In this document: positions 7,452 through 15,504 of the stretch, piece by piece
Layout: each line of letters begins with the position of its first letter
Position numbering within the stretch: position 1 is the first letter of the stretch
Source of the DNA: an uncultured Prevotella sp.
GTDB lineage: Bacteria > Bacteroidota > Bacteroidia > Bacteroidales > Bacteroidaceae
NCBI GenBank assembly: GCA_944320675.1
Contig: CALUIJ010000052.1
Location: forward strand, 1 to 35,165
Reading direction: 5' to 3'
DNA: 35,165 bases
The notes under the pieces: generated by a model
Database searches by the model: none
Seen by the model: only the letters and a program-made list of their open reading frames with translations
What the model was told of the DNA's origin: nothing
Translations under genes and position numbers: made by a program

Positions 7452-8324
7452 TCATTCTTCAACATCGTTAAGGTCGTAGCTGTCGAAATACCCCATGTCG
7501 CGCAAGCTTGTAATGCGTGCCCTGCCACGGGCCCGCTTTGCAAGAAACTCTTCGTATGACTTCACCGCATAATGGTTGATGCGTATGATGTCTTGTTGCG
7601 GCTTACGGTCGCGGAAGCCTTTCTTCAGCGGCACGCCATGCGAGTCCGCCGCACGGCCTGACAGACGTGCAGCCTCGTGGCATCCGATCATCGTGCAGAC
7701 GCGCCGCGGATCGGCAATGCTCTTCACGTGGGTGTTAAGCCGATGCCCGGGCAATGAGTGTTTGTGGAATCTTTCCATAACGCCGCCCGGCTCTTTCCTT
7801 TTTGCTCCACCGCTACCGTAAACAAGCCAATTTATTTCCACAACCGAGAAACGCTCCATCCTGCGCAGGAAATCAGGGATGTTCTTATCCTTTATAGGCA
7901 CGATAAACTCATCAAGGTCTATAACGGCTATCCAGCGCGCCTCAAGCCTGTGCCGGTCGAAACAGTCGTCATACGCGGGGAGCTGTTGTTTCCGCCCAGG
8001 CCAATAGCGGTATTCCACCACCCCCGATTCTATATACGGCTTTAGCACATCTTTCGTGCAGTCAGTACTCTCGTTGTCGTATATATAGAACTTATCGACC
8101 CCTTGTTTACGGTGCCAGTCTATCCATTCCTTGAAGTATGGGCCTTCGTTTTTCGCTATGGCGCATACCGCAAGGTAATACTGCGGCTCGGTATGGTCGC
8201 GCCTCAGGCGGTATTTCAGTTTTAAGGATTTTATAATCCCATAACGCAGGATGCCGCGCCAGCGGTTGCGCGCCATCTTGTTAGGAATAACTCCTGCTAT
8301 TATTTCTGCAAGCACCTTGTTCAT
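7452..8324 (-). CDS. GT92-like (DUF23) glycosyltransferase
   Basis: A 290-residue protein with the GT92/DUF23 pattern: AIAKNEGPYFKEWIDWH (55-71), IYDNESTD (81-88), the DxD motif IDLDEF (Asp136 and Asp138), and NHYAVKSYEEF near the C-terminus followed by a basic KRARGRAR stretch. In animals GT92 enzymes are galactosyltransferases; bacterial members sit in capsule and O-antigen loci with unknown donors. It is third in a minus operon after an acyltransferase and a Stealth gene (59-bp gap), and converges on the plus glycan operon. A degenerate octamer repeat lies immediately before its start codon. Confidence 0.85.
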   Translation of the reverse strand: MNKVLAEIIAGVIPNKMARNRWRGILRYGIIKSLKLKYRLRRDHTEPQYYLAVCAIAKNEGPYFKEWIDWHRKQGVDKFYIYDNESTDCTKDVLKPYIESGVVEYRYWPGRKQQLPAYDDCFDRHRLEARWIAVIDLDEFIVPIKDKNIPDFLRRMERFSVVEINWLVYGSGGAKRKEPGGVMERFHKHSLPGHRLNTHVKSIADPRRVCTMIGCHEAARLSGRAADSHGVPLKKGFRDRKPQQDIIRINHYAVKSYEEFLAKRARGRARITSLRDMGYFDSYDLNDVEE

Positions 8325-8331
8325 TGTTTCT

Positions 8332-8372
8332 GCGGTTGTCGGGTTATACGGTTACGGGGTGTATACGGTTAG
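8332..8372. repeat. Degenerate GGTTNTNN octamer tract before the GT92 gene
   Basis: On the plus strand the units read GGTTGTCG, GGTTATAC, GGTTACGG, then a less regular GGTGTATAC and GGTTAGG. The tract lies 8 bp before the GT92 start on the opposite strand, within the gap between it and the Stealth gene. The same octamer is seen at 21639-21862 and 29627-29680. Confidence 0.6.
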
Positions 8373-8383
8373 GTGTACGTCAG

Positions 8384-9376
8384 TTATAATTCAAAGCTTG
8401 ACTTTTCGGGCAGTATGTGCTCGAAGGCCTCCCGTATGTTTCCCATCACTTGGTCGTAATTGCGGATATGCACGTTGTCGTTAAGGCAGATCAGGGAATA
8501 CGACTGCCCGTATATGGCCCTTACGGCCTGTTTCGGCCTTATCATGAGCGGAAACATCTTTGTGTCACGGTATGTGTTGTAAGGCTCGAAGTTGCCGCGG
8601 CATATCTGCCACGTGCGGAACAGCTCGGGCGTATAGTCGCTCAGGGCGCGGAAGCGGTTAGCCGACGTTTCGGTAAGTTCCTTTCCGGCTACCGCCCAAA
8701 CCTCCTCGAACGTGCTCTTCAGGTAAGGCTGGGCGTTGTGCGGAGTGCGCAGGGTGATGAATTTGCCGTAGGGCTTCAGTATGTAGTTCCACCGGGCCTT
8801 CGAGCCGTAGCTCTTGTCAAACCATTTGTCGTGGTCGCGGGCCATCACTTCCTTCTTGTCGAAATGGCGGTTGATTATCCTCAGGTTGTTCTTTATCCTC
8901 TTATACCACTGCGACCAAGACGGGTTGTATAAGAATGCGGCAATGTCGCAAGGCAGTCCGTTCTTGAAGAAACGTTCGGTCCCGATCCGGTTTATTATGT
9001 AGAAGTCGTCGTTGAAGTACACAAAGTGTTCGGCCAACCCGGGTATCTTATGTATGTACCGCTCTATGACGACCGAATTATAAGTAGGCAGGAACCGTGC
9101 AGGGATGTAATCCTTATGACTAACCAAGTTAAGTTTCGGATTGCCGGCATCGAGCCATTCGGGTTTCTGTCCGCTGGTGACGAAGTGTATCTTGCGCACC
9201 CATGGGGCGAACTTCTCCACTCCGCGGAACCAGTACTTCAAGAAACCGTAGTCACGGAAGCGCGCTTCCGACACTCCGTTCTTCGTATTGTCCTTATTGC
9301 CGGAGTATTCCGCAAATTCAGCCCGCCACTTCGGATCGTTCATGTCAACCCATGTGATTACAAAATCTATATCCAT
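8384..9376 (-). CDS. Stealth-family sugar-phosphate transferase 2
   Basis: A 330-residue second Stealth protein. CR1 is IDFVITWVDMNDPKW (3-17); CR2 runs from RDYGFLKYWFRGVE (41-54) to YFNDDFY (120-126); RTPHNAQPYL and SANRFRALSDYT form CR3; CLNDN near residue 302 is CR4. It is clearly related to, but well diverged from, the plus-strand copy at 6394-7344, so the two probably add different phosphosugars or act on different acceptors. It lies 53 bp after an LpxL-like acyltransferase in the same direction, linking phosphoglycan and lipid modification. Cytoplasmic; no membrane segment evident. Confidence 0.92.
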   Translation of the reverse strand: MDIDFVITWVDMNDPKWRAEFAEYSGNKDNTKNGVSEARFRDYGFLKYWFRGVEKFAPWVRKIHFVTSGQKPEWLDAGNPKLNLVSHKDYIPARFLPTYNSVVIERYIHKIPGLAEHFVYFNDDFYIINRIGTERFFKNGLPCDIAAFLYNPSWSQWYKRIKNNLRIINRHFDKKEVMARDHDKWFDKSYGSKARWNYILKPYGKFITLRTPHNAQPYLKSTFEEVWAVAGKELTETSANRFRALSDYTPELFRTWQICRGNFEPYNTYRDTKMFPLMIRPKQAVRAIYGQSYSLICLNDNVHIRNYDQVMGNIREAFEHILPEKSSFEL

Positions 9377-9429
9377 AATTGTAAGTGGTTCTTAATAAAA
9401 AGAGTAATCCCGCATTGCAACATGATATG

Positions 9430-10308
9430 TCAGGCGCCAAGTTTTCCGGCATGCTTAAACCGGTTGTGCGTCCATAAATACAGTTCGGGACGCCTTATTA
9501 TGGCTTGTTCCAAATGCCGGAAGTAGAGCGAGGTCAGCTCAAAGTCGGGCAGCGTCGACGGGTTTTCGTGGAGCCGTATGAATTCGGCTTCGTAATATCC
9601 CCTCCCCGTTCTTTCCACATCAAGGTAAAACGCCTCGAACTTATAATGCTTCGCTATCTTTTCAGTACCGGTCAGCACTGGCGTATTATGGTGCAGGAAG
9701 TGCAGGAAATGGCGCGACTCCCTCAGCCTCGGTGATTGGTCGGCTATGAATCCTATTACGCATACTTGGCGCTTAGCTGCAAGCTCGGTTGCGTAGCGCG
9801 CCGTCTTATGCATGTCTACGCTGACCGCCCCCATGCGCCCGCGTATGTAGAGCATCAGCCTGTCCATGTCGTTGTTGCGTAACTTATGGTATATCTGCGC
9901 ACCGACAGTGTCTTTTTCCAGCCAAAGCGGCATCGACGAAACCCATTCCCAATTGCCGTAATGCCCCAAGTAAACCGCGACCGACTTGCCTTGCCTGAGC
10001 AATCCGTTCACGGCTTCCACATTCTTGAACTTCATGCGCCGCATTATTTCCTCCTGCGGCATCGAGGCCAGCTTGCAGCTCTCAAGAATCATGTCGGCAA
10101 AGAAACGGTAGAACTTCTTCTCTACGCTCCTTATTCCGGCAGCACCCATCTCCGGGAACGATTCCGTAAGGTTGCGCCTTACGATTTTCCGCCGATACCT
10201 GACCAGATAATATAGCGGATAGAACAAACCGTCAGACAATACGTACAACGCACGGAATGGAATATATGACAGTAGTTTCAAGAAAAAACGGAGCAAATGG
10301 TAAATCAT
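9430..10308 (-). CDS. LpxL/HtrB-family lysophospholipid acyltransferase
   Basis: The 292-residue protein has a hydrophobic N-terminus (about 1-36, probably one membrane-associating helix), the basic RRKIVRRNL segment, and the acyltransferase motif GHYGNWEW, in which His116 and Glu121 form the H-x4-E/D catalytic pair. IADQSPR matches the family's later conserved block. Members add a secondary acyl chain to Kdo-lipid A on the inner-membrane cytoplasmic face, or acylate other glycolipids. As first gene of a minus operon with Stealth and GT92 genes, it may act on lipid A or on the lipid anchor of the local glycan. Housekeeping LpxL is also possible. Confidence 0.88.
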   Translation of the reverse strand: MIYHLLRFFLKLLSYIPFRALYVLSDGLFYPLYYLVRYRRKIVRRNLTESFPEMGAAGIRSVEKKFYRFFADMILESCKLASMPQEEIMRRMKFKNVEAVNGLLRQGKSVAVYLGHYGNWEWVSSMPLWLEKDTVGAQIYHKLRNNDMDRLMLYIRGRMGAVSVDMHKTARYATELAAKRQVCVIGFIADQSPRLRESRHFLHFLHHNTPVLTGTEKIAKHYKFEAFYLDVERTGRGYYEAEFIRLHENPSTLPDFELTSLYFRHLEQAIIRRPELYLWTHNRFKHAGKLGA

Positions 10309-10374
10309 AATACTTTAATAGATTTTTCAATCATATTTTCATCGCGTTTATTTCTGTCTGTATTATTTAGTCGG

Positions 10375-10382
10375 CAAATTTA
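10375..10382 (-). promoter_or_regulatory. Candidate -7 box of the acyltransferase/Stealth/GT92 operon
   Basis: On the minus strand the sequence reads TAAATTTG, matching TAnnTTTG, about 67 bp before the start at 10308. No clear -33 motif is visible. Confidence 0.4.
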
Positions 10383-10489
10383 AGATTTTTTTCCCACACT
10401 TCCGCCCCTTTTCTCATATTTTCGGTAAAAATTTATTTGAAAATGTCCCATTCCCCACGTGGATGCGTGTCTGTAAGGATATATTTTCG

Positions 10490-10497
10490 TACTTTTG
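10490..10497 (+). promoter_or_regulatory. -7 box of truA that fixes its start codon
   Basis: TACTTTTG matches TAnnTTTG. A transcript starting a few bases later would exclude the in-frame TTG at 10495, which lies inside the box, and leave the ATG at 10522 as the start. Confidence 0.5.
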
Positions 10498-10521
10498 CAC
10501 TCGGATAAAAACATCAGCATT

Positions 10522-11256
10522 ATGGTGCAGAGATATTTCCTTTATTTCAAATACGACGGTACGGCCTACCATGGATGGCAAGCGCAACCAAACGCGCACA
10601 CCGTGCAGGAGGAACTGCAAAGGGCGTTGTCGACGCTCTTGCGCGAGGACGTCCGGGTGGTCGGAGCCGGGCGCACCGATGCCGGCGTGCACGCACGCAT
10701 GATGGTGGCGCATTTCGACACGGAACGCCGATTGGACTGCGCCCAACTTGTATATAAGTTGAACCGCCTGTTGCCGAGGGATGTCGCGGCCGACAAGGCC
10801 GAGCCGGTAAGCCAGGACATGCACGCAAGGTTCAGTGCCGTCTCGCGCACTTACCATTACTACGTGCACAGGCGTAAGGACCCTTTCCGCCGCGCTTATT
10901 CGTACGAGCTGACTTACGACCTCGACTTCGACAAGATGAACGAGGCCGCGGCACTGCTCACCCAGTATGACGACTTCGCCGCTTTCTGCAAGAGCGACTC
11001 CGACGTCAAGACCACGCTGTGCAAGGTCACCGATGCACGCTGGGTGGACGACGGAGGCGGTTGCCGGCACTTCGTGATAACGGCCGACCGTTTCCTACGC
11101 AACATGGTGCGCGCCGTCGTCGGCACGCTCGTCGACGTTGGCCGCAGCCGTATCGGCGTTGACGGCTTCAGGGCCGTCATAGAGGGACGCAAGCGCACCG
11201 GGGCCGGCGAGAGCATGCCCGGCCACGCCCTGTTCCTCGAAAGAATCGAATACTGA
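10522..11256 (+). CDS. truA: tRNA pseudouridine(38-40) synthase TruA
   Basis: The 244-residue protein converts uridines 38, 39 and 40 in the anticodon arm of tRNAs to pseudouridine. The N-terminal YFKYDGTAYHGWQ and the catalytic GAGRTDAGVHA (Asp53) are textbook; RFLRNMVRAVVGTL near the C-terminus completes the family signature. The frame is open back to a TTG at 10495, but that codon overlaps a promoter box, so the ATG at 10522 is chosen; the resulting length is normal. It is separated from the next plus gene by a long inverted repeat, so probably monocistronic. Confidence 0.96.
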   Translation: MVQRYFLYFKYDGTAYHGWQAQPNAHTVQEELQRALSTLLREDVRVVGAGRTDAGVHARMMVAHFDTERRLDCAQLVYKLNRLLPRDVAADKAEPVSQDMHARFSAVSRTYHYYVHRRKDPFRRAYSYELTYDLDFDKMNEAAALLTQYDDFAAFCKSDSDVKTTLCKVTDARWVDDGGGCRHFVITADRFLRNMVRAVVGTLVDVGRSRIGVDGFRAVIEGRKRTGAGESMPGHALFLERIEY

Positions 11257-11420
11257 AGAATGAAAAGTGAAAAGCGAAAAAGTGAAGAATTAAAAGTTAA
11301 AAGTGAAGAATCTGTTACCAAGACTTAGCATCGCTATTATTCAAAGCATTTGGATTTTTCACTCTTCACTTTTAATTCTTCACTTTTTTCGCTCTTCATT
11401 TTAATTTTTAACTTCTAATT
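11257..11420. repeat. Long imperfect inverted repeat between truA and the permease
   Basis: The left arm (about 11257-11312) is built of GAAGAAT and AAAAGTG units; the right arm (about 11353-11400) is its reverse complement, beginning TTTTTCACTCTTCAC and carrying one internal deletion of about 7 bases and a few mismatches. The spacer is about 40 bp. It could fold as a very long AT-rich hairpin and end transcription from truA. The short units recur within each arm, so it may have grown by slippage. Confidence 0.65.
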
Positions 11421-11435
11421 TTTAATTTAAAAAAC

Positions 11436-12353
11436 ATGTGGCTGTTATTGGCATTCCTGTCGGCGGCGCTGCTTGGCTTTTACGACTCGTTCAAGAAAAA
11501 ATCGCTCGAAGACAACGCCGTCGTCCCCGTGCTGTTCCTCAACACGCTCTTCTCCTCGTTGATATTCCTGCCGTTCATAGTGCTGTCGGCATCGACACAC
11601 ACCCTTGACGGCACGATATTCCATGTAGCCCCGGGCGGATGGGAAACGCACAAGTACATCATCCTTAAGAGCGTCATCGTCCTGTCGTCGTGGATATTCG
11701 GCTACTTCGGCATGAAGCATCTGCCGCTGACCATCGTCGGCCCCATCAACGCCACGCGCCCCGTCATGGTGCTCGTGGGCGCGTTCGTTGTGTTCGGCGA
11801 GCGCCTTAACATATACCAGTGGATAGGCGTGGCACTCGCCGTGGCGTCGTTTTTCATGTTGAGCCGCAGCGGCAGGAAGGAGGGCATCGACTTCAAGCAC
11901 GACCGTTGGATATACTTCATCGTACTGGCGGCATTGCTCGGAGCCGTCAGCGGCCTTTACGACAAGTATCTCATGGCACCGCCGAGCCACGGCGGCGTAG
12001 GGCTCGACCGCATGGCCGTGCAAAGCTGGTATAACATATACCAATGCCTGATGATGGGCGTAATGCTGCTCGTGCTGTGGCGGCCCAAGCGCCGGCATAC
12101 CACACCGTTCCGCTGGGACTGGTGCATAATACTGATCAGCGTGTTCCTAAGCGCGGCCGACTTCGTATATTTCTACGCCCTGAGCGTCCCCGGAGCCATG
12201 ATAAGCGTAGTGTCGATGGTCAGGCGCGGCAGCGTAGTCGTGTCGTTCCTATTCGGCGCGGTCCTACTGCATGAAAAGAACCTGAAGAGCAAGATCGTAG
12301 ACCTCGCCCTTGTGCTGCTCGGCATGGTATTCCTGTACATCGGGTCGGACTGA
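11436..12353 (+). CDS. EamA/DMT-superfamily permease
   Basis: A 305-residue integral membrane protein with about ten hydrophobic segments in two five-helix halves, the layout of the drug/metabolite transporter (EamA, 10-TMS) superfamily. First-half hallmark: LTIVGPINATRPVMVLVGAFVVFGERL (residues about 98-124, described here in overlapping pieces: PINATRPVMVLVGAF then VVFGERL). The second half ends with RRGSVVVSFLFGAVLLHEKN. The substrate of such exporters or importers cannot be read from sequence. It has no obvious link to the neighbours and its start follows an AT-rich leader. Confidence 0.85.
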   Translation: MWLLLAFLSAALLGFYDSFKKKSLEDNAVVPVLFLNTLFSSLIFLPFIVLSASTHTLDGTIFHVAPGGWETHKYIILKSVIVLSSWIFGYFGMKHLPLTIVGPINATRPVMVLVGAFVVFGERLNIYQWIGVALAVASFFMLSRSGRKEGIDFKHDRWIYFIVLAALLGAVSGLYDKYLMAPPSHGGVGLDRMAVQSWYNIYQCLMMGVMLLVLWRPKRRHTTPFRWDWCIILISVFLSAADFVYFYALSVPGAMISVVSMVRRGSVVVSFLFGAVLLHEKNLKSKIVDLALVLLGMVFLYIGSD

Positions 12354-12382
12354 CCGTAAAAAAACATCACAACCGCGCCTCC

Positions 12383-13279
12383 TCAACGGCAGAGCCCCGG
12401 CGCCCAATACCGCTTGCGGTATTCCTTGGGCGCAAGCCCCATTTCCCCTCGGAACGCCTTAGAGAAATGGAACTGGTCGTAATAACCCAAGCGGAAGGCT
12501 ATCTCCTTGATTTTCAACGTTGAGAACTGAAGGTAAGAGCATGCGCGCTGTATTTTGAGCGAATTATAATACTCCATCGGGGCGAACGACGTGCGTTTTG
12601 AGAACAGCGCGCTGAAGTGCGAGGGCGAGTAGCCCACGCTTGAGGCTATGTCTTCGAGCGTAAGCGCCTGCTCGAGGTGGTCTTTCATGTAGGCGATGCC
12701 CGCCTGCACGAGGTCGTCGCCCCTTATCGTCTTTATCTCGCGGAACTGGTTGACATACTTCAACGAGGCGAGGAAGTGCATCAGGCAGAAGCTGACATAC
12801 TCCAAGTTGTCGGGGCTGTAGCCCATCTCGAGGTTGCGGTACATCTCCTCGAAGAGGCTGAAGCGGTCGGAGTAGCGGCTGCGGTCAGACTCCCTGATGT
12901 CAATCAAGCGGGCTATTATGCCGGCGAACATGTCGACGCGCTCGCCGCGGAAGTGCAGCCAGTAGATGCTCCACGGATCGGCATCGTCAGCTCCGTAGGC
13001 GTGCGGCCTACCGGCGGGCAGGATGAAAGCGTTGTTCGGGCCGAGCGTGTACCTCTCGTTGCCGAACTTCACCCAGCCGAGTCCGCGCTCGCAGTATATC
13101 AGCACGTTCTCAGGGCAGCCCCCGTCGCGCTCCCGGTAATGCGAGCGAGCGTCGGGATAGTAGCCTATGTGGGTCACGAATAGTTGTCTAGTTATCGGGT
13201 TCTGCTCCTGCATGCGGCGTATGCCGTAAGGCGTTACGATGGCTTTCTCGCCCTTGAACCCTTCTCCCATTTTCTCCAT
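12383..13279 (-). CDS. AraC/XylS-family transcriptional regulator
   Basis: The 298-residue protein has an N-terminal cupin-like ligand domain (about 30-150, with the family phrases LGPNNAFILPAGRPHAY and WSIYWLHFRG) and a C-terminal double helix-turn-helix (about 195-292). The second helix-turn-helix carries IKEIAFRLGYYDQFHFSKAF followed by GLAPKEYRKRY. AraC proteins with this layout sense a sugar and activate catabolic genes. It is divergent from a sugar-porter gene and stands at the edge of a large glycosidase cluster, so an arabinose-, xylose- or galactose-type inducer is likely. A second in-frame ATG nine bases in (13270) is an alternative start. Confidence 0.93.
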   Translation of the reverse strand: MEKMGEGFKGEKAIVTPYGIRRMQEQNPITRQLFVTHIGYYPDARSHYRERDGGCPENVLIYCERGLGWVKFGNERYTLGPNNAFILPAGRPHAYGADDADPWSIYWLHFRGERVDMFAGIIARLIDIRESDRSRYSDRFSLFEEMYRNLEMGYSPDNLEYVSFCLMHFLASLKYVNQFREIKTIRGDDLVQAGIAYMKDHLEQALTLEDIASSVGYSPSHFSALFSKRTSFAPMEYYNSLKIQRACSYLQFSTLKIKEIAFRLGYYDQFHFSKAFRGEMGLAPKEYRKRYWAPGLCR

Positions 13280-13296
13280 CGGCGGTCGGTCGTTAT

Positions 13297-13424
13297 TTTA
13301 CATATTTATAATAAGATTGTACATTTTGCGGATGCATGCACGCTATAAGCCGCTTATCCGGCACAAAGATAGTAATATTTTACATGTTTTCGACAAATCC
13401 TTGCATTTTTTTATTACATGTTTT
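13297..13424. promoter_or_regulatory. Repeated TACAT elements in the AraC/MFS control region
   Basis: ACATGTTTT occurs exactly at 13382-13390 and 13416-13424, 34 bp apart. Related TTTTACATATTTAT (13297-13310) and TGTACATTTTG (13318-13328) lie nearer the regulator. Direct repeats of this kind, overlapping divergent promoters, are what AraC-type dimers bind. Assignment as operators is inference. Confidence 0.45.
13364..13371 (-). promoter_or_regulatory. Candidate araC-type regulator promoter
   Basis: The minus strand reads TATCTTTG, a perfect TAnnTTTG; a TTTG at 13397-13394 is 22 bp upstream, close to the usual -33 spacing. The leader would be about 80 nt. Confidence 0.5.
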
Positions 13425-13428
13425 GTTG

Positions 13429-13436
13429 TACCTTTG
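13429..13436 (+). promoter_or_regulatory. Promoter -7 box of the sugar porter
   Basis: TACCTTTG lies 30 bp before the ATG at 13466. It excludes the in-frame upstream ATG at 13418. An ACATGTTTT element abuts it at 13416-13424, placed for activation. Confidence 0.55.
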
Positions 13437-13465
13437 CGGTCGTAAAAAAACAAAAAAAACGTATC

Positions 13466-14857
13466 ATGAAAACAAATCCAACAAGTGGCAACAACACTTC
13501 TTATCTTTTGCTGATTTCCCTTGTCTCGGCCATGGGCGGCTTGCTATTCGGCTACGACTGGGTGCTGGTGGGCGGGGCGAAACCCTTCTACGAAGTATTT
13601 TTCAACATCACAGACTCTCCCATGATGCAGGGATGGGTCATGGGCAGCGCCATTCTGGGCTGTCTCATCGGCGTGATGGTGGCCGGCAGCCTTGCCGACC
13701 GTTACGGGCGCAAACCTCTCATGGTGGCGGCCTCGCTGGTGTTCATCTGCGCCGCCATAGGCACAGGTGCCGTGAGCGGCCTGGGGTGGTTCATATTCTT
13801 CCGCATCTTAGGCGGCATAGGCATAGGCATCGCCTCAAACCTGTCGCCGATGTACATCGCCGAGGTGTCGCCGGGCAGCGTGCGCGGCCGCTTCGTCTCC
13901 ATCAACCAGCTCACCATCGTACTCGGCATTTTGGGTGCACAGGTTGTCAACTGGCTGATAGCCGAACCCGTTGAGCCGGGCATCGGCATAGCCGGCACAT
14001 GGAACGAACAGATGGGATGGCGCTGGATGTTCTGGTCGGGAGCGGTGCCGGCGGCGTTCTATTTCCTGCTGCTCTTCCTTATTCCCGAAAGTCCGCGCTG
14101 GCTCGCCACTACGGGCAAGCATGCCGAAGCCACGGCCATACTCTGCCGCATCGGCGGCGACGGCTACGCCAAGAGCGAGCTTGAGGCCATCCGCTCGTCG
14201 CAGCAACATGTAGTAAAGAAAGCCCGCTTCGCAGACCTTTTCAAGGGGAAGATGCCAGGAATATTGTTAATCGGCGTAGTCGTGGCGGCCTTCCAACAGT
14301 GGTGCGGGCTTAACGTGGTGTTCAATTATGCCCAAGAAATCTTCGCCGCGGCGGGTTACGGCGTGTCCGACATCCTCTTCAACATCGTCGTCACCGGCGT
14401 CACCAACGTCATCTTCACTTTTGTCGGCATGTACACCGTCGACCGTCTCGGCCGCCGTTCGCTCCTGTTGTTCGGTGCCTCGGGCCTCGCCTGCATATAT
14501 ATCCTCATGGGGTTGTGTTACTATTTCCACATCACAGGGTGGGCCGTACTGCTCATGGTGGTGCTCGCCATAGCCTGCTACGCCATGACGCTCGCCCCGG
14601 TAACGTGGGTGGTGATCGCCGAAATATTCCCCAACCGCATCCGCGGCATGGCCATGGCCGTGTCAACGTTCGCCCTATGGGCCGCATGCTTCGTGCTCAC
14701 TTACACATTTCCGCTGCTCAACGCCGGCCTCGGCGCTTACGGCACATTCTGGCTTTACGCCGCAATCTGCGTGCTCGGCTTCGTATTCGTAAAGGCGCGC
14801 TTGCCTGAAACGAAAGGCAAGTCGCTCGAACAAATAGAACAGGAACTTACTAAATAG
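13466..14857 (+). CDS. Sugar-porter MFS transporter (XylE-like)
   Basis: A 463-residue transporter with about twelve membrane helices and sugar-porter signatures: GYDWVLVGG in helix 1, ADRYGRKPL after helix 2, PESPRWL before the central loop, a second DRLGRRSLL, and PETKGKSLEQIE at the C-terminus. The family moves pentoses or hexoses with protons or sodium across the inner membrane. The frame extends up to an ATG at 13418, but that lies before the -7 box, so 13466 is chosen. Divergent from an AraC regulator; with the downstream arabinosidases, L-arabinose, D-xylose or D-galactose is the likely cargo. Confidence 0.93.
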   Translation: MKTNPTSGNNTSYLLLISLVSAMGGLLFGYDWVLVGGAKPFYEVFFNITDSPMMQGWVMGSAILGCLIGVMVAGSLADRYGRKPLMVAASLVFICAAIGTGAVSGLGWFIFFRILGGIGIGIASNLSPMYIAEVSPGSVRGRFVSINQLTIVLGILGAQVVNWLIAEPVEPGIGIAGTWNEQMGWRWMFWSGAVPAAFYFLLLFLIPESPRWLATTGKHAEATAILCRIGGDGYAKSELEAIRSSQQHVVKKARFADLFKGKMPGILLIGVVVAAFQQWCGLNVVFNYAQEIFAAAGYGVSDILFNIVVTGVTNVIFTFVGMYTVDRLGRRSLLLFGASGLACIYILMGLCYYFHITGWAVLLMVVLAIACYAMTLAPVTWVVIAEIFPNRIRGMAMAVSTFALWAACFVLTYTFPLLNAGLGAYGTFWLYAAICVLGFVFVKARLPETKGKSLEQIEQELTK

Positions 14858-15171
14858 CACGTCAGTTCAGTATAAGAGAAACAGCCTTTATGATATTCAC
14901 GCCCAAACACCCCGGACGCTATCGCATGGACATAACAAGCTTACGCATGGCTTCGGTTCACCGTGTCAGCACGTTCCGCAGAAACGTATCGTGCCGTTTA
15001 CGGCTTATCTTAACGCCCCTACGTGACATGCGGACATGACAAACCACCCAACAGCGGAATCATCCATGCCTTTTCGTGGCAGGCGCTTTCGGTTTATCGC
15101 ATTTCGGAGGCTTTTACTTACGGTTTCCGCTTGTTGCTTACAAGCTTGCAAAAGACATCCTTTTATAGAGT

Positions 15172-15186
15172 GAAAGACCGTCTTTC
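15172..15186. repeat. AAAGACSGTCTTT palindrome, copy near 15.2 kb
   Basis: GAAAGACCGTCTTTC is a perfect 7-bp-arm palindrome around one base. Related sequences occur at 23927-24002 and 32239-32320, always between genes of this glycan locus. Confidence 0.6.
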
Positions 15187-15333
15187 AAAAGGCAAAAAGC
15201 CATGTATTGAGAGGCAAAAGGACACCGTTTGAAACAGCAACCACCGCCGTACGACTAAAAACAGTTCAGCCAATGGGTAATAAACCATGTCCCGACAAAG
15301 GCATCCGGCGTATTATGGATACTCAGCAAAAGG

Positions 15334-15340
15334 TACTTTG
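15334..15340 (+). promoter_or_regulatory. Weak promoter-like box for the DUF5107/GH2 operon
   Basis: TACTTTG is one base short of TAnnTTTG; it would give a leader of about 160 nt. No better box is visible in the 650-bp gap. Confidence 0.25.
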
Positions 15341-15504
15341 TACAAAAAACGTTACAAACAACTTATACCAAACTTACGTTAAATAGTGGCAAACAGACGG
15401 ACAGGCAGACTGCCGGCGGCAACATGACCGGCGGCGAGGCCTACGCTTTAATAAATTCAACTCATGCGACTTATTCAATTACTTTTAACCTCAAACATAA
15501 ACAA

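Larger units (their letters stand above)
14858..15504 (+). other. Non-coding leader region before the DUF5107/GH2 operon
   Basis: About 650 bp without a credible gene between the transporter and the DUF5107 gene. It contains a GAAAGACCGTCTTTC palindrome at 15172-15186, a promoter-like TACTTTG at 15334-15340, and nothing else recognisable. An open stretch at 15023-15232 encodes a peptide with no family features and is not called. Confidence 0.5.

Noticed and set aside
10495..10521. Upstream TTG start for truA
   Set aside because: It lies inside the -7 promoter box, and the added residues are not part of the TruA fold.
13418..13465. Upstream ATG start for the sugar porter
   Set aside because: It precedes the TACCTTTG box at 13429, so it would not be in the transcript; the ATG at 13466 fits the family N-terminus.
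15023..15232. 69-codon open frame in the gap before the DUF5107 gene
   Set aside because: No start signal or family features and it runs through the AAAGAC palindrome repeat.
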